From: Lysinibacillus fusiformis
GTDB lineage: Bacteria > Bacillota > Bacilli > Bacillales_A > Planococcaceae
Assembly: GCF_007362955.1 (NCBI RefSeq)
Contig: NZ_CP041696.1
Span: forward strand, 434,001 to 498,000
Direction: 5' to 3'
DNA length: 64,000 nucleotides
Notes under the pieces: model-generated
What the model saw: the letters and a program-made list of their open reading frames with translations, nothing else
Told to the model about the DNA's origin: nothing
Database searches by the model: none
Part shown: piece by piece, positions 47,682 to 56,938 of the stretch
Position numbering within the stretch: position 1 is the first letter of the stretch
Layout of the letters: the number at the start of each line of letters is the position of its first letter
Position numbers and translations under genes: made by a program

Positions 47682-48443
47682 TTAGCCTTGCACACGTGTA
47701 ATTTTCACATCTGCTAAAATGGTGTTCACTACCCAACTTGCAGCAATTAAACCTGCAACTGAAGGTACAAATGCATTGGAGGATGGAGGCATTTTCGCCT
47801 TACGAATGGCAGCATCAGGTTTCCCTACATGCTCCACGACATCTGGTCGTACGACAATTGGACTTTCATCTGAAAAAACGACAGTTATGCCTTTATGAAT
47901 GCCGTCTTTACGTAGTTTTGTGCGAATTACTTTAGCTAATGGGTCTGTATGTGTCTTAGAAATATCTGCGATTTTAAAGCGTGTTGGATCCATTTTATTT
48001 GCCGCTCCCATACTTGAGATAATTGGGATATTACGCTTTAAACATTCCTTCATAATATGAATTTTATACATGACAGTATCACTTGCATCAATGACATAAT
48101 CAATGCCCTGTGCAAAAAATTCCTCATACGTTTCTTCCGTATAAAACATATGCATATCAGTAACTTCACAATCAGGATTAATATCTGCAATTCGCTCTTT
48201 CATGACGCCAGATTTTGATTTTCCTACTGTTGAAAGATACGCAACTAATTGACGATTGACATTCGTAATATCTACATTATCCTTGTCCACTAAAATAATT
48301 CGGCCAATACCACTTCGTGCACATGCCTCTGCAGCAAATGAGCCGACACCGCCGACACCTAAAATGGCTACTGTTGTATTTTTTAATTTTTCGAGTCCCT
48401 CTGTGCCAATTGCGAGCTCGTTACGTGAAAATTGATGTAACAT
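47682..48443 (-). CDS. tcdA: tRNA threonylcarbamoyladenosine dehydratase TcdA
   Basis: TcdA (CsdL, YrvM) converts t6A37 of tRNA to its cyclic form ct6A using ATP. The 253-residue E1-like protein has the ATP-binding VAILGVGGVGSFAAEACARSG (two halves, residues 25-45), VDKDNVDITNVNRQ, and DASDTVMYK, with a late RPDVVEHVGKPDA region. It lies on the same side of aspS as in B. subtilis but is now separated from it by the amino-sugar locus. Confidence 0.94.
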   Translation of the reverse strand: MLHQFSRNELAIGTEGLEKLKNTTVAILGVGGVGSFAAEACARSGIGRIILVDKDNVDITNVNRQLVAYLSTVGKSKSGVMKERIADINPDCEVTDMHMFYTEETYEEFFAQGIDYVIDASDTVMYKIHIMKECLKRNIPIISSMGAANKMDPTRFKIADISKTHTDPLAKVIRTKLRKDGIHKGITVVFSDESPIVVRPDVVEHVGKPDAAIRKAKMPPSSNAFVPSVAGLIAASWVVNTILADVKITRVQG

Positions 48444-48676
48444 CTTACACTCTCCATCTATTGAAATTTTTATTAGTAAACCTAGTTACATACTAAGATA
48501 AAATCAAACCTATATTACATTTTATCACGATATACATCAAGTGAAAATTATAACGAAAAAAGTATTCCTAATTAATTTACTTTAGCTGTTAGGTAAATTC
48601 GGTGAAAATAGCGCTTTTACATGCAAGCATTTTAGAAGTAAATATCTTTCTTCTCAAGAGTACAGGCTGTGATAAG

Positions 48677-49066
48677 TCAGTCTTTACTTTTAAAAACCTT
48701 TTTCGCAACTGCAAGAAATTCTCTAACTGCAGGGGACGCTTCTTTTACAGAAGGACAAGCTAAAGCCACATGACGCCAATGGGTTAAATTTAAGGTACCT
48801 AAATGAATGTTTTGCTGCGTTTTTAAAAATAGCTCCGGGGCAATTGTATTACAATCATGCACTTCAAAACGAATAGTTGGGTGTATATTTTCTTGCTTAA
48901 ACAAATTTTCAATATGCTTTTGATACATCCCTGTTGGCATAATAAAAGGTCCTTTTTGCAAATCTTGAATATTTATTATTTCTTGGTGTTTCAACATTTG
49001 ATTACTCGGAAATGCTACAATCATTTTATCTTTAATAAGAGGTATTAATTCAGCAGTAATAATAAT
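48677..49066 (-). pseudogene. Remnant of a LysR-family regulator
   Basis: The last 130 residues of a LysR effector-binding domain are readable: IIITAELIPLIKDKMIVAFP, then IHPTIRFEVHDCNTIA and HWRHVALACPSVKEASPAVR. The DNA-binding N-terminus is absent; upstream sequence is unrelated repeat-like DNA. In addition, CNTIA runs straight into PELFL, where LysR proteins normally have about a dozen residues such as SMVxEGLGI, so an internal deletion is likely. Confidence 0.7.
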
Positions 49067-49250
49067 CCTGTCTGGAAAAAGCCAACCGCTTCCCGCTGAC
49101 GAGCCAGCTAGCCTCCGCTTACTTGTGCCTGCCATGAATTTGAGAAAACTCGCTACTTGGGCATGGCGAGACACACAAACAGCGTAAGCAGCGCTCATAA
49201 GAGACACTGACTCTACAGACCAACATGTGTTATGTACAAAAAACCGCAGA
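49067..49250. repeat. Repeat-like insertion upstream of the LysR remnant
   Basis: This stretch is richer in GC than its surroundings and carries several small inverted repeats (for example TGCCATG...CATGGCG near 49130-49170). On the minus strand it opens a frame with RRLAGSSAGSGWLFPDR and low-complexity residues that does not look like a normal protein. The LysR frame is joined to it at about 49066-49070. A noncoding repeat element is the simplest reading. Confidence 0.5.
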
Positions 49251-49257
49251 AAAAACG

Positions 49258-49296
49258 AAAAGGTTTTGGAAATACTGGGCATTCCCGAAACCTTTT
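49258..49296 (-). terminator. Terminator of the second amino-sugar operon
   Basis: Nine-base arms AAAAGGTTT (49258-49266) and AAACCTTTT (49288-49296), followed by CGTTTTTTC on the minus strand, lie 35 bases after nagK. Confidence 0.8.
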
Positions 49297-49331
49297 GTCT
49301 TCATGTTAAATTTTTATAGCAGCCAGTCACC

Positions 49332-50312
49332 TTAACTTCTCCATCGGTCATAGTTTTTTTGAAAAGCTTCTACAAAATAGGAATCTAGCTGAACATTCAT
49401 TTGTTTAAAAGCTCCTATGACTGCCCCTCCAATTGGTTGTAAAACCGGTATCATAAATCGCAACGGTAGCGCATCTTCTTTTGCGAGTTGCTGTAATCTC
49501 AGTATAAAAAAGGCTGCATTGGTAAAGACTCCACCAGCTAAAACAACAGACACATCCTCTAGCTCCCATATCATGCGAGCGTAGCATGCTTTAATCGCCA
49601 TATAATATTTTTCACATGCACCTTCAATGATGCTAACCGCAACATTGTCTCCCTTGACTGCCATATCAAAAACGTATTGACTTAACGGTGCAATCACTGT
49701 TCGTGGATGATCCTTACCATAAATACACTCTATTAGTTGCGGTACACGCTCCACGGAAAAGTGGTGCAATATGATATCCGTTAAGGCTGTTGGCTTTGCC
49801 CGCTGATCATAGCTTTGAAATACGGCCTTTAGTGCCTGATTGCCTAAATCATAGCCACTCCCTTCATCATCAAAAAGGTAACCCCAGCCACCCACACGAT
49901 GATAATTCTGCTGACTATCGTAGCCCATCGTAATAGCTCCTGTCCCAGCAATTTGTACAATACCGTTTTGGCCCAGCGTACCTGCATATAGCGCTATTAA
50001 AGCATCATTTTCAATCACAACAGCCGTCGACTCGTCAACATACTGCCGAATAATTGCTTTCACTTTCTGCTCAGCTTGTCGCTCTTTCACCCCTGCCATA
50101 CCTGCAAAACAACTATGTATTGCAGCAAACACTTGTGGATTTTGTGCCTGTATTTTTTGTAATAAATCATGAATCGTTGACTCAAAGCTCTGGACATCCA
50201 TCGCAGTTGGATTGCTACGCGACGTAACTACTTTGCCATAAATACAGCCATGTTCGTCACAAATAACAGCAGATGTTTTCGTGCCACCACCATCAATTGC
50301 CAGTATATACAT
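49332..50312 (-). CDS. BadF/BadG-family N-acetylglucosamine kinase (NagK/MurK-like)
   Basis: The 326-residue sugar kinase has the ASKHA phosphate-1 motif AIDGGGTKTSAVI (residues 5-17), VIENDALIALYAG, the GTGAITMGY loop near 120, and VVLAGGVFTN near 268. This family includes GlcNAc kinases and the clostridial MurK that phosphorylates GlcNAc and MurNAc. As the last gene of the EIIB-EIIA-EIIC-mupG operon, it would phosphorylate the free amino sugar released by MupG. Substrate is inferred from context. Confidence 0.88.
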   Translation of the reverse strand: MYILAIDGGGTKTSAVICDEHGCIYGKVVTSRSNPTAMDVQSFESTIHDLLQKIQAQNPQVFAAIHSCFAGMAGVKERQAEQKVKAIIRQYVDESTAVVIENDALIALYAGTLGQNGIVQIAGTGAITMGYDSQQNYHRVGGWGYLFDDEGSGYDLGNQALKAVFQSYDQRAKPTALTDIILHHFSVERVPQLIECIYGKDHPRTVIAPLSQYVFDMAVKGDNVAVSIIEGACEKYYMAIKACYARMIWELEDVSVVLAGGVFTNAAFFILRLQQLAKEDALPLRFMIPVLQPIGGAVIGAFKQMNVQLDSYFVEAFQKNYDRWRS

Positions 50313-50379
50313 GCTCTTCTCCCCTTAAAAAAGGATTGAGCGCAAACGATTGTTGGCTCAATCCTCCTCCAGTAATCAA

Positions 50380-51477
50380 TCATTTCGTAAAGCCAAATGA
50401 CGCCCATGGTTGAATCTGTGTTATTAAAAATTGCTCTTCTTCTACAACTCTTGCAACTACATTTGTCGAGCCCGCATTCGGTATTTCCTTTAAGACTATT
50501 TGTAGCTCTCCTTTATAGCGAACATCCAAATTATTATCTATTGTGATATCACCTGGCTTCAAAGGATGCGTATCATGGATTTGGAAATCTCCATTTTTAT
50601 ACTTCACACGAGATTGTGTACTACGAATAACATATTCCGATACATCTCCACGATTAAAATGGGGCTCCTTAAATAAGATCGCTTCTTCTAAAATACTCGT
50701 TTCTGGCGCCTGCACAACTTTCAGCTCTAGCTTGTGGCGATTTAATTGCCCTAATGCCCGTATCTCTTCTTCCGAAGCATACATATTGCCGATAATACAA
50801 TCATCGATTAAACCAGTGTGCCATAAATCTTTCGCTTGCACAGTAATTGGCAGATGACGATGCTCCTCTAATGTCGGTAAACCATGCTGTGTTTTTTCCC
50901 AAGGGCCAAACAATGCATGCTGAGATGAAATCATAGCAGCTGTTCGGATATGATTTGCCTTAAATAGTTTGGAGGTCTCTAAAAAATACTGACGTGAAAG
51001 ACCTGTAAACTGTCTCGGATAAAAGTTATGGCATCCAATAATATTATCTTTATTCGGTTGGTAGGATAAAATATTTTCCACATACTTTGTGCCATTACTT
51101 ATATTTAACTCTATTTTTAAATTACTAGCATCGAGTGACATAAAAGCTTCCTCTTGACCAGAGAACCCCATGTCTAAACGCAATGCCGCTAGATGATATT
51201 GCTCTTTGAAATAAGCTATCTCTTTATACGTTAAGCCAAGCTCCTCAAAAACTGCCGGTGCAATATCAGCAGAGATATCAAAGCCTAGTTGCTGCGCAAA
51301 AGCATTGATTTGTTGTAATTTTATTCGTTCATCCTCATTATTTAAGGACATCAGGCAGGTAAAAATACGATCAAAACCGTTGTCATGTGCTAGCTGCACA
51401 TACTGTTTCATTTCTTCCAATGTACTATGCTGTGGATAAAGTGAAATACCTAATTGTCTCAATTCAAATACCTCCAT
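50380..51477 (-). CDS. mupG: MupG-like 6-phospho-N-acetylmuramidase (DUF871)
   Basis: MupG of S. aureus splits MurNAc-6-phosphate-GlcNAc taken up by a PTS. The 365-residue protein has the DUF871 TIM barrel (LRQLGISLYPQHSTLEEMKQ near the start, DISADIAP, ALRLDMGFSG, IIGCHNFYPRQFTGLS) and the C-terminal cyclophilin-like domain (RSTQSRVKYKNGDFQIHD, NLDVRYKGELQIVL). It lies between the EIIC and the kinase. Other phospho-disaccharides, such as chitobiose-6-phosphate, are possible substrates. Confidence 0.85.
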   Translation of the reverse strand: MEVFELRQLGISLYPQHSTLEEMKQYVQLAHDNGFDRIFTCLMSLNNEDERIKLQQINAFAQQLGFDISADIAPAVFEELGLTYKEIAYFKEQYHLAALRLDMGFSGQEEAFMSLDASNLKIELNISNGTKYVENILSYQPNKDNIIGCHNFYPRQFTGLSRQYFLETSKLFKANHIRTAAMISSQHALFGPWEKTQHGLPTLEEHRHLPITVQAKDLWHTGLIDDCIIGNMYASEEEIRALGQLNRHKLELKVVQAPETSILEEAILFKEPHFNRGDVSEYVIRSTQSRVKYKNGDFQIHDTHPLKPGDITIDNNLDVRYKGELQIVLKEIPNAGSTNVVARVVEEEQFLITQIQPWASFGFTK

Positions 51478-51487
51478 TGCTAAGCTT

Positions 51488-52783
51488 TTACACTTCTACT
51501 TTTTGAACTTCTAATTCAGCATCACGCTTTTCGTCTTGCTTCGCTACACGGTTTGCCATCGCTAGGAAAGGTAAGTAAATACAGACAGCCACAACAATTA
51601 ATACGACACTAAGCGCAGCCCCGCGCCAAGATTGCGTTGCTAAAAATCCATTAATAATCGGAGGTGTTGTCCATGGTGGCGCAACGATTGCCGCTGGAAC
51701 CCAGCCCCACTTCGTTGCAAAGAATGCTATTGTAACATTAATCATCGGTGTCAAAATAAATGGTACAAATAAAATTGGGTTTAATACGATTGGTAAACCA
51801 AAAAGTAATGGTTCATTAATATTAAAAATCCCTGGTGCTGCTGATAATTTTCCAACGGTATTATATTGTTTATTCTTCCTTGCGATAATGAAAATAGCGA
51901 TAATAAGTGCTATTGTCGTACCCGATCCACCCATATTGACGAAAGCATCAAAGAATGGTTTATTTACGATATATGGCGCTACCTCACCAGCTGAAATAGC
52001 TGCAACATTGGCGTCAATTGCTGGTAGATTAATAGTTTGCATAAATGGTTCGATGATATTAGCACCATGAACACCTAATGTCCATAAAAACGTAGGAATA
52101 AATGCTAAAAGTAATGCGGCAATCCATGTATTTGTTAAGCCCATAAATGGCTCCTGAATTGTTGCATAGAATGACCCCACAATATCAGGAATATCGAAGC
52201 CTGCCGAAATAATTGTACGCACTAAAGCAAATACACCAATTGTAATAATAGCAGGTAGTAATGCTGCAAATGATTTTGAAACAGCCGGTGGTACACCATC
52301 TGGCATTTTGATCAGAAGTCTACGATTCCCTGACAATCTACAAAATACTTCAGTGGAGAGTAATGCGATAATAATGGCTATAAATATACCACCTGTACCT
52401 GTTGTTAAGCCTGTCAAACCACCCTCACCAAAAGTACCAAAAGTCATATAACTCGAAAGACTGATGACCCCTGCAGCAAGCCCATCCTTGTCATAACCTT
52501 TTGCAAGATTGTAAGCAATAGAGAAGGCTAATAATAACGAAATAATTCCAAATGTTGCCCCCCACATATTGCCGCCCCATTGTGTCCAAGTTTCATGTTT
52601 CCAAATGGAGTCAAGTGCATTTTGATACAAGTCAATAGGTAAGTTATTAATTAAAACCGCTAGTGATCCTACAATTGTCAATGGCATTATCGTGATAAAA
52701 CCGTCACGTATGGCAACTAAATGACGCTGATTGCCAACTCTTGCAGCTACCGGAACAAATTTTTCTTCTAAAAAACGGAACAT
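51488..52783 (-). CDS. PTS EIIC of the lactose/cellobiose/chitobiose family
   Basis: The 431-residue permease has about ten hydrophobic segments and the family signature with NEPLLFGLPIVLNPILFVPF near residue 330 and the RDGFITIMPLTIVGS region near the start. It starts at the ATG at 52783, eight bases after GGGAG, rather than at an upstream GTG. With the separate EIIB and EIIA it completes a Lac-type PTS. The neighbouring nagA, mupG and kinase suggest an amino-sugar disaccharide, not lactose. Confidence 0.92.
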   Translation of the reverse strand: MFRFLEEKFVPVAARVGNQRHLVAIRDGFITIMPLTIVGSLAVLINNLPIDLYQNALDSIWKHETWTQWGGNMWGATFGIISLLLAFSIAYNLAKGYDKDGLAAGVISLSSYMTFGTFGEGGLTGLTTGTGGIFIAIIIALLSTEVFCRLSGNRRLLIKMPDGVPPAVSKSFAALLPAIITIGVFALVRTIISAGFDIPDIVGSFYATIQEPFMGLTNTWIAALLLAFIPTFLWTLGVHGANIIEPFMQTINLPAIDANVAAISAGEVAPYIVNKPFFDAFVNMGGSGTTIALIIAIFIIARKNKQYNTVGKLSAAPGIFNINEPLLFGLPIVLNPILFVPFILTPMINVTIAFFATKWGWVPAAIVAPPWTTPPIINGFLATQSWRGAALSVVLIVVAVCIYLPFLAMANRVAKQDEKRDAELEVQKVEV

Positions 52784-52829
52784 TTCACACACTCCCTTTT
52801 GCTTTTTATTGTGACATCAAAATTTGATG

Positions 52830-53150
52830 CTACTCCCCTTTGATATGTTCATATAGCTCTATCATTTCTTGCGCTAAATCACGAAACGTAATGGCATTCA
52901 TTAAATGATCCTGTGCGTGAATTAAGAGCATCGATACTTCCACTTTCTCTCCCCTTGCTTCTTGTGTTAACAAAGCTGTCTGTGAATGATGTGCTTCTGT
53001 AAGTGCTTCATTCGCCATGTTTATTTTTTCCTTTGCTTCACTAATACGCCCCTTTTTCGCTAACTGAATGGCTTCCATACATTCACTCTTCGTATTACCA
53101 CTGTGCACAATCAAGCCCATAATGGCTTGCATCATAACTGTTTCTTCCAT
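52830..53150 (-). CDS. PTS EIIA of the lactose/chitobiose family
   Basis: The 106-residue protein is all-helical, as EIIA-Lac is. The phosphorylated histidine is expected in LLIHAQDHLMNA (His78 by comparison with S. aureus EIIA-Lac), with the upstream MANEALTEAHHSQTALL helix. It accepts phosphate from HPr and passes it to EIIB. It lies 13 bases downstream of the EIIB gene and upstream of EIIC. Confidence 0.93.
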   Translation of the reverse strand: MEETVMMQAIMGLIVHSGNTKSECMEAIQLAKKGRISEAKEKINMANEALTEAHHSQTALLTQEARGEKVEVSMLLIHAQDHLMNAITFRDLAQEMIELYEHIKGE

Positions 53151-53163
53151 TAGTTAGCCCCCC

Positions 53164-53475
53164 TTATCCAATCAGATTTAATGCCTGTTTTAATACATTT
53201 TCACCATTCATCATGCCGTAATCAGCCATATTAATGACATCGATTGGGAAATTCTTTTCCTTGTATTTTGTCTCAAATGTCCCTTTTAAGTAACGCACTT
53301 GTGGGCCAAGTAAAAGTACATCAGCACCTTTATTTGCTAATACTTTTTCAACCTCACTTTCAGCAATAGCGTAAATATCCGCTTCAATATTTAACTCTTG
53401 TGCCGCCTTCTGCATTTTTGACACTAGTAAACTCGTACTCATTCCTGCTACGCAAACTAACATAATATTTTTCAT
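53164..53475 (-). CDS. PTS EIIB of the lactose/chitobiose family
   Basis: The 103-residue protein begins MKNIMLVCVAGMSTSLLVSK with the phosphorylated Cys8 in the P-loop-like CVAGMSTS, and continues with DVLLLGPQVRYLK. A longer frame to 53595 is present, but AAGGAGTGCAG just before the ATG at 53475 fixes the start and gives normal family length. It is the first gene of the second operon; two operator-like sites and a cre-like site lie upstream. Confidence 0.93.
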   Translation of the reverse strand: MKNIMLVCVAGMSTSLLVSKMQKAAQELNIEADIYAIAESEVEKVLANKGADVLLLGPQVRYLKGTFETKYKEKNFPIDVINMADYGMMNGENVLKQALNLIG

Positions 53476-53544
53476 CGTCTGCACTCCTTTTCTTATCTTA
53501 ATTTGTCTGTTCGATTTTATGTCATGTTCCGATTTTTGGATGTC

Positions 53545-53559
53545 ATGAAATCGCTTTCT
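53545..53559. promoter_or_regulatory. Catabolite-responsive element (cre) candidate
   Basis: The minus strand reads AGAAAGCGATTTCA, one mismatch from the consensus TGWAANCGNTNWCA. It lies 70 bases upstream of the EIIB start, a position suited to repression by CcpA. Confidence 0.5.
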
Positions 53560-53580
53560 TAAGTTGAGAATAGCACCAAT

Positions 53581-53592
53581 TGGTATATACCA
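53581..53592. promoter_or_regulatory. GntR (NagR-like) operator, first site before EIIB
   Basis: TGGTATATACCA is a perfect 12-base palindrome, flanked by AT and CA. It matches the half-sites found upstream of nagA in this window and the TGGT...ACCA pattern of NagR/DasR sites. Confidence 0.7.
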
Positions 53593-53685
53593 CAATACAC
53601 TTTTTACACTATTTCCCTCACTTTTAAAGTGGTTTGCAAATTGGGCTATCGCTTCATAACTTACTAATAAATGGATTAGCCTAAC

Positions 53686-53697
53686 TGGTATAGTCCA
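53686..53697. promoter_or_regulatory. GntR (NagR-like) operator, second site before EIIB
   Basis: ACTGGTATAGTCCAGA (53684-53699) shares ACTGGTATAG exactly with the site before nagA. The second half-site is less symmetrical. It is 94 bases from the first site, a spacing that could permit looping. Confidence 0.6.
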
Positions 53698-53723
53698 GAA
53701 AAAAGTTTAAAAAATTTTCATAT

Positions 53724-54899
53724 TTAAAAATATTCGTAAAATACTGGTTTGTCATTCGGAATTGCTCTCTGCCATTGATCTACCACTTCTTTTACAGGTT
53801 CTTTTTTCGCATAAATAAGTGCATCCTTAACCGAAAGATAGCCGACCATCATTGCCGAAAATAGATTGATTGGTAATGCTAGCATATGCTTATCCGGTAT
53901 AGAATTTGCCTCGATTATGGAGACATTCCCCTCTTTATTTATTCTGTATACACATTCATTCCAAGTGCAAAAATCATCCTCTAGCACCACATATAATGGT
54001 TCTTGTATTTCCCTCCACGGATAACGCTGCATAAAAGCACAAGCATCCACTATTCTGATCATGACATCCATTTTGACATCTCTTTTAAATTGCGGTTCCT
54101 GAAATTGGAAGCCAAAATGATGGCCATTTGCAGTGATACCTTCGATTGTGTGTACACTCATTGCATGTGACGTGATAAAACGCCAGATTGCCTGTTCTGC
54201 CAGTATATCCTCTGCTATAAAATCATGAATCATAAACGTTCCATCATGGATTGTATAGCGAATATAGCCTGCTATTTTATCAGCTTGAAGATACGCGGCA
54301 AAATGGCTTTCAGGTGCTCTTCTCTCAATCCTTTTCCACCAAGCCTCGTCACGTAGCATACTACCATTGTTAACGAGCGCTTGCGTATTATGAAAACGCT
54401 GAATAGCTTGAAAAAGAGTTTCGTCTGGCCATTCAAAACTCATACGTTTTACCACATCTAATTGTTTTCCGAAGCTTAGAAACATGGCATGTGGAATAGA
54501 ATAATGAAGTTTCTCAAAGAATAATTCCCAGCCAAAATAACGATAAAAGGATACGGAAAAAGGCGCTAATACAGAAATGAATTGCCCATTTTGTCGCATT
54601 TCCTTGAGCGCCTGCTGCATGAGTTTTTTTATAATCCCTTGCTGTCGATACTCAGGATAAGTCGCCACAAATCCAATACCACCCATTTTATAATTCTCAC
54701 CATGTACCGTCATATTAAGCGGAAGAATGAATAGCTGTCCAACAACTTTATCCCCTTCATAGGCTCCTAGCGTTGTACTTTGCTCAATCCAATATTGAAA
54801 ATCCGCCCGTCGAGCACCAATATATTTATTTGGAAAACAATAATCCCGTAGTCGATGTACTTGCATATAATCTTTTGGGGGAATTAATTTTATTTCCAT
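53724..54899 (-). CDS. GNAT acetyltransferase of the Eis type
   Basis: The 391-residue protein has an N-terminal GNAT domain (VGQLFILPLNMTVHGENYKM, then YPEYRQQGIIKKLM as acetyl-CoA loop, residues about 75-88), a second GNAT-like part, and a C-terminal sterol-carrier-like domain, the Eis layout. It lies 40 bases after ptsI as the last gene of the first block. Amino acceptors for this group are varied, including aminoglycosides and peptides. Its presence in an amino-sugar operon is odd; a role on a glucosamine or peptide substrate is only a guess. Confidence 0.85.
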   Translation of the reverse strand: MEIKLIPPKDYMQVHRLRDYCFPNKYIGARRADFQYWIEQSTTLGAYEGDKVVGQLFILPLNMTVHGENYKMGGIGFVATYPEYRQQGIIKKLMQQALKEMRQNGQFISVLAPFSVSFYRYFGWELFFEKLHYSIPHAMFLSFGKQLDVVKRMSFEWPDETLFQAIQRFHNTQALVNNGSMLRDEAWWKRIERRAPESHFAAYLQADKIAGYIRYTIHDGTFMIHDFIAEDILAEQAIWRFITSHAMSVHTIEGITANGHHFGFQFQEPQFKRDVKMDVMIRIVDACAFMQRYPWREIQEPLYVVLEDDFCTWNECVYRINKEGNVSIIEANSIPDKHMLALPINLFSAMMVGYLSVKDALIYAKKEPVKEVVDQWQRAIPNDKPVFYEYF

Positions 54900-54939
54900 A
54901 ACTTATTCACCACCACCAAATTTTAGAATATTCAAACTA

Positions 54940-56658
54940 TTAATCGTGGATTAACAGGAATTTCCTTACGTAATCTTCTACCTCAGAAGCTGTTGATAAT
55001 ATTAAAATACGTTCAGTATGTTGTATTAAGTCTTTCTGTGAATGCTTGGCAATTTGTGCGCGCGTTTTTAGAATAGAAGACGCAGTCATGGAAAACTCAT
55101 CTAATCCAAACGCCAGTAATATCGGAATTGCTACTTCATCTCCAGCCATTTCGCCACACATACCCACCCATTTACCATGATGATGTGCAGCATCAATAAC
55201 AGTCTTAATCAGCCTAAGAACAGCAGGATGGTACGGTTGATATAGATACGAGACGTTTTCATTCATGCGGTCCGTGGCCAAAGTATATTGGATTAAATCA
55301 TTCGTACCAATCGAGAAAAAATCCACTTCTTTGGCAAATAAATCTGCAATCATTGCTGCTGACGGAATCTCAATCATGATACCAACTTCAATCGTTTCAG
55401 AAACGATGAAACCTTCATTTTGCAATAGTTTCTTTTCTTCAAGCAATAATGCTTTCGCCATTCTAAATTCATCTAATGTGGCAATCATCGGAAACATAAT
55501 TTTCAAATTGCCAAAAGCACTTGCTCGCAGTAATGCTCGCAACTGTGTACGGAACATTTCTGGATGCGATAAACATATACGAATTGCCCGATAGCCCAAA
55601 AATGGATTCATCTCAGTTGGAAGTTGAAAATAAGGAAGATTCTTATCACCACCGATATCTAGCGTACGAACTATTGTTGGTTTGCCCTGCATTTTTTCAA
55701 GTACTGTTCTATACGCAGTGAACTGCTCTTCTTCATTTGGTAACTCTTGACGTTCCATGTATAAGAACTCTGTTCGAAACAAGCCGATGCCATCGCCACC
55801 CACACTAGTTATCATATCGACATCTTCTGGTTTCCCAATATTACCAGCAATTTCTACATGCAATCCATCAGCACTTATACTTGGTAGTGAACGAAATTGG
55901 TCGAACTCACTTTGCAACTGACTTTGTATCTGTTGCTGACGCACATAAAATTGTGATATTTCCGGTGTGGCATTTAGTATAATTTTGCCGTTTATGCCAT
56001 CCATAATAATAGGCGTTCCCTGTTTAATAATTTGTGTGGCCGTTTTTGTTCCTACTATAGCAGGAATGCCCAATGTACGTGCGAGAATCGCAGAATGGGA
56101 AGTCCGCCCGCCAATATCCGTAATAAACCCCTTTACATACTTTGTATCTATCTGCGCAGTCATGGATGGTGTTAAATCTTCAGCTACGATAATCACATCG
56201 GAAGATAAATGACTCATATCCGTCAATTCCACACCTAATAAATGTGCTAATAATCGCTTCGACACATCACGTATATCGGCTGTTCGCTCCTGCATATAGA
56301 CATTGTCTATTCCTTCAAACATCGCTATGAACATCTTAGATGCTTCATCCAATGCATATTCAGCATTTATGCCTGTGTGTATTTTGGCTTCAATTGCTGC
56401 TAACATCTCTGGATCTTCTAACAATAATTGATGTGCAGCAAAAATAGCCGCTTCCTCATCACCAAATTTCGTATGAGCGATTGTATAGATTTCTTGAAGT
56501 TCTCTTTTCGATTGCACTACCGCCGCTTTAAAACGCTTAAGTTCTGCAGGTACATCTACGATTGTTACTTTTTTAAATGATAAATCTGGTTCCATTAAAC
56601 AATAGGCGTTTGCAAAGGCAATGCCCTCAGAAACAGCAATCCCCTGTATTTCTAGCAT
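54940..56658 (-). CDS. ptsI: PTS enzyme I
   Basis: EI starts every PTS by taking phosphate from PEP. The 572-residue protein has the active-site histidine in GGRTSHSAILARTLGIPAIVG (His188), the PEP-binding domain with GDGIGLFRTEFLYM and MIEIPSAAMIADLFAKEVDFFSIGTNDL (in two motifs), and Cys in GMCGEMAGD near 503. It overlaps ptsH by seven bases. This is the general PTS enzyme placed inside an amino-sugar operon, rather than in a separate ptsHI unit. Confidence 0.96.
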   Translation of the reverse strand: MLEIQGIAVSEGIAFANAYCLMEPDLSFKKVTIVDVPAELKRFKAAVVQSKRELQEIYTIAHTKFGDEEAAIFAAHQLLLEDPEMLAAIEAKIHTGINAEYALDEASKMFIAMFEGIDNVYMQERTADIRDVSKRLLAHLLGVELTDMSHLSSDVIIVAEDLTPSMTAQIDTKYVKGFITDIGGRTSHSAILARTLGIPAIVGTKTATQIIKQGTPIIMDGINGKIILNATPEISQFYVRQQQIQSQLQSEFDQFRSLPSISADGLHVEIAGNIGKPEDVDMITSVGGDGIGLFRTEFLYMERQELPNEEEQFTAYRTVLEKMQGKPTIVRTLDIGGDKNLPYFQLPTEMNPFLGYRAIRICLSHPEMFRTQLRALLRASAFGNLKIMFPMIATLDEFRMAKALLLEEKKLLQNEGFIVSETIEVGIMIEIPSAAMIADLFAKEVDFFSIGTNDLIQYTLATDRMNENVSYLYQPYHPAVLRLIKTVIDAAHHHGKWVGMCGEMAGDEVAIPILLAFGLDEFSMTASSILKTRAQIAKHSQKDLIQHTERILILSTASEVEDYVRKFLLIHD

Positions 56659-56921
56659 TCTTCACCAATTCCTTTAGTGATAATAACATCTGTTACCGTC
56701 TGCATAAGCTTTTCAGCATCTGTCCCCTCAGCTGAAATAGTAATGATGCTTTCCGGTGTTATGCCTAGTGCCATGACACCCATGATGGATTTTAAATTGA
56801 CGGATTTATCATTATAGGCTAGCTGAACATCACATTCAAATGGTGTTACAGCAGTTACCAGTAAAGCTGTTGGTCGTGCATGTAGACCTTCCGGTGTTGT
56901 TATTTTAAAAGTTTTCTTCAT
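56652..56921 (-). CDS. ptsH: PTS phosphocarrier HPr
   Basis: HPr moves phosphate from EI to EIIA. The 89-residue protein has GLHARPTALLV with His14 (equivalent to His15) and LKSIMGVMALG with Ser45 (equivalent to Ser46), the site for HPr kinase. So it can serve both transport and CcpA-mediated repression. It overlaps ptsI, and follows the SIS gene by 17 bases. Confidence 0.96.
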   Translation of the reverse strand: MKKTFKITTPEGLHARPTALLVTAVTPFECDVQLAYNDKSVNLKSIMGVMALGITPESIITISAEGTDAEKLMQTVTDVIITKGIGEEC

Positions 56922-56938
56922 CTATAGCCCTCCAATTT

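Noticed and set aside
49067..49282. N-terminal part of the 201-residue frame joined to the LysR remnant
   Set aside because: It has no LysR helix-turn-helix and reads through repeat-like DNA and a transcription terminator region, so the frame is accidental.
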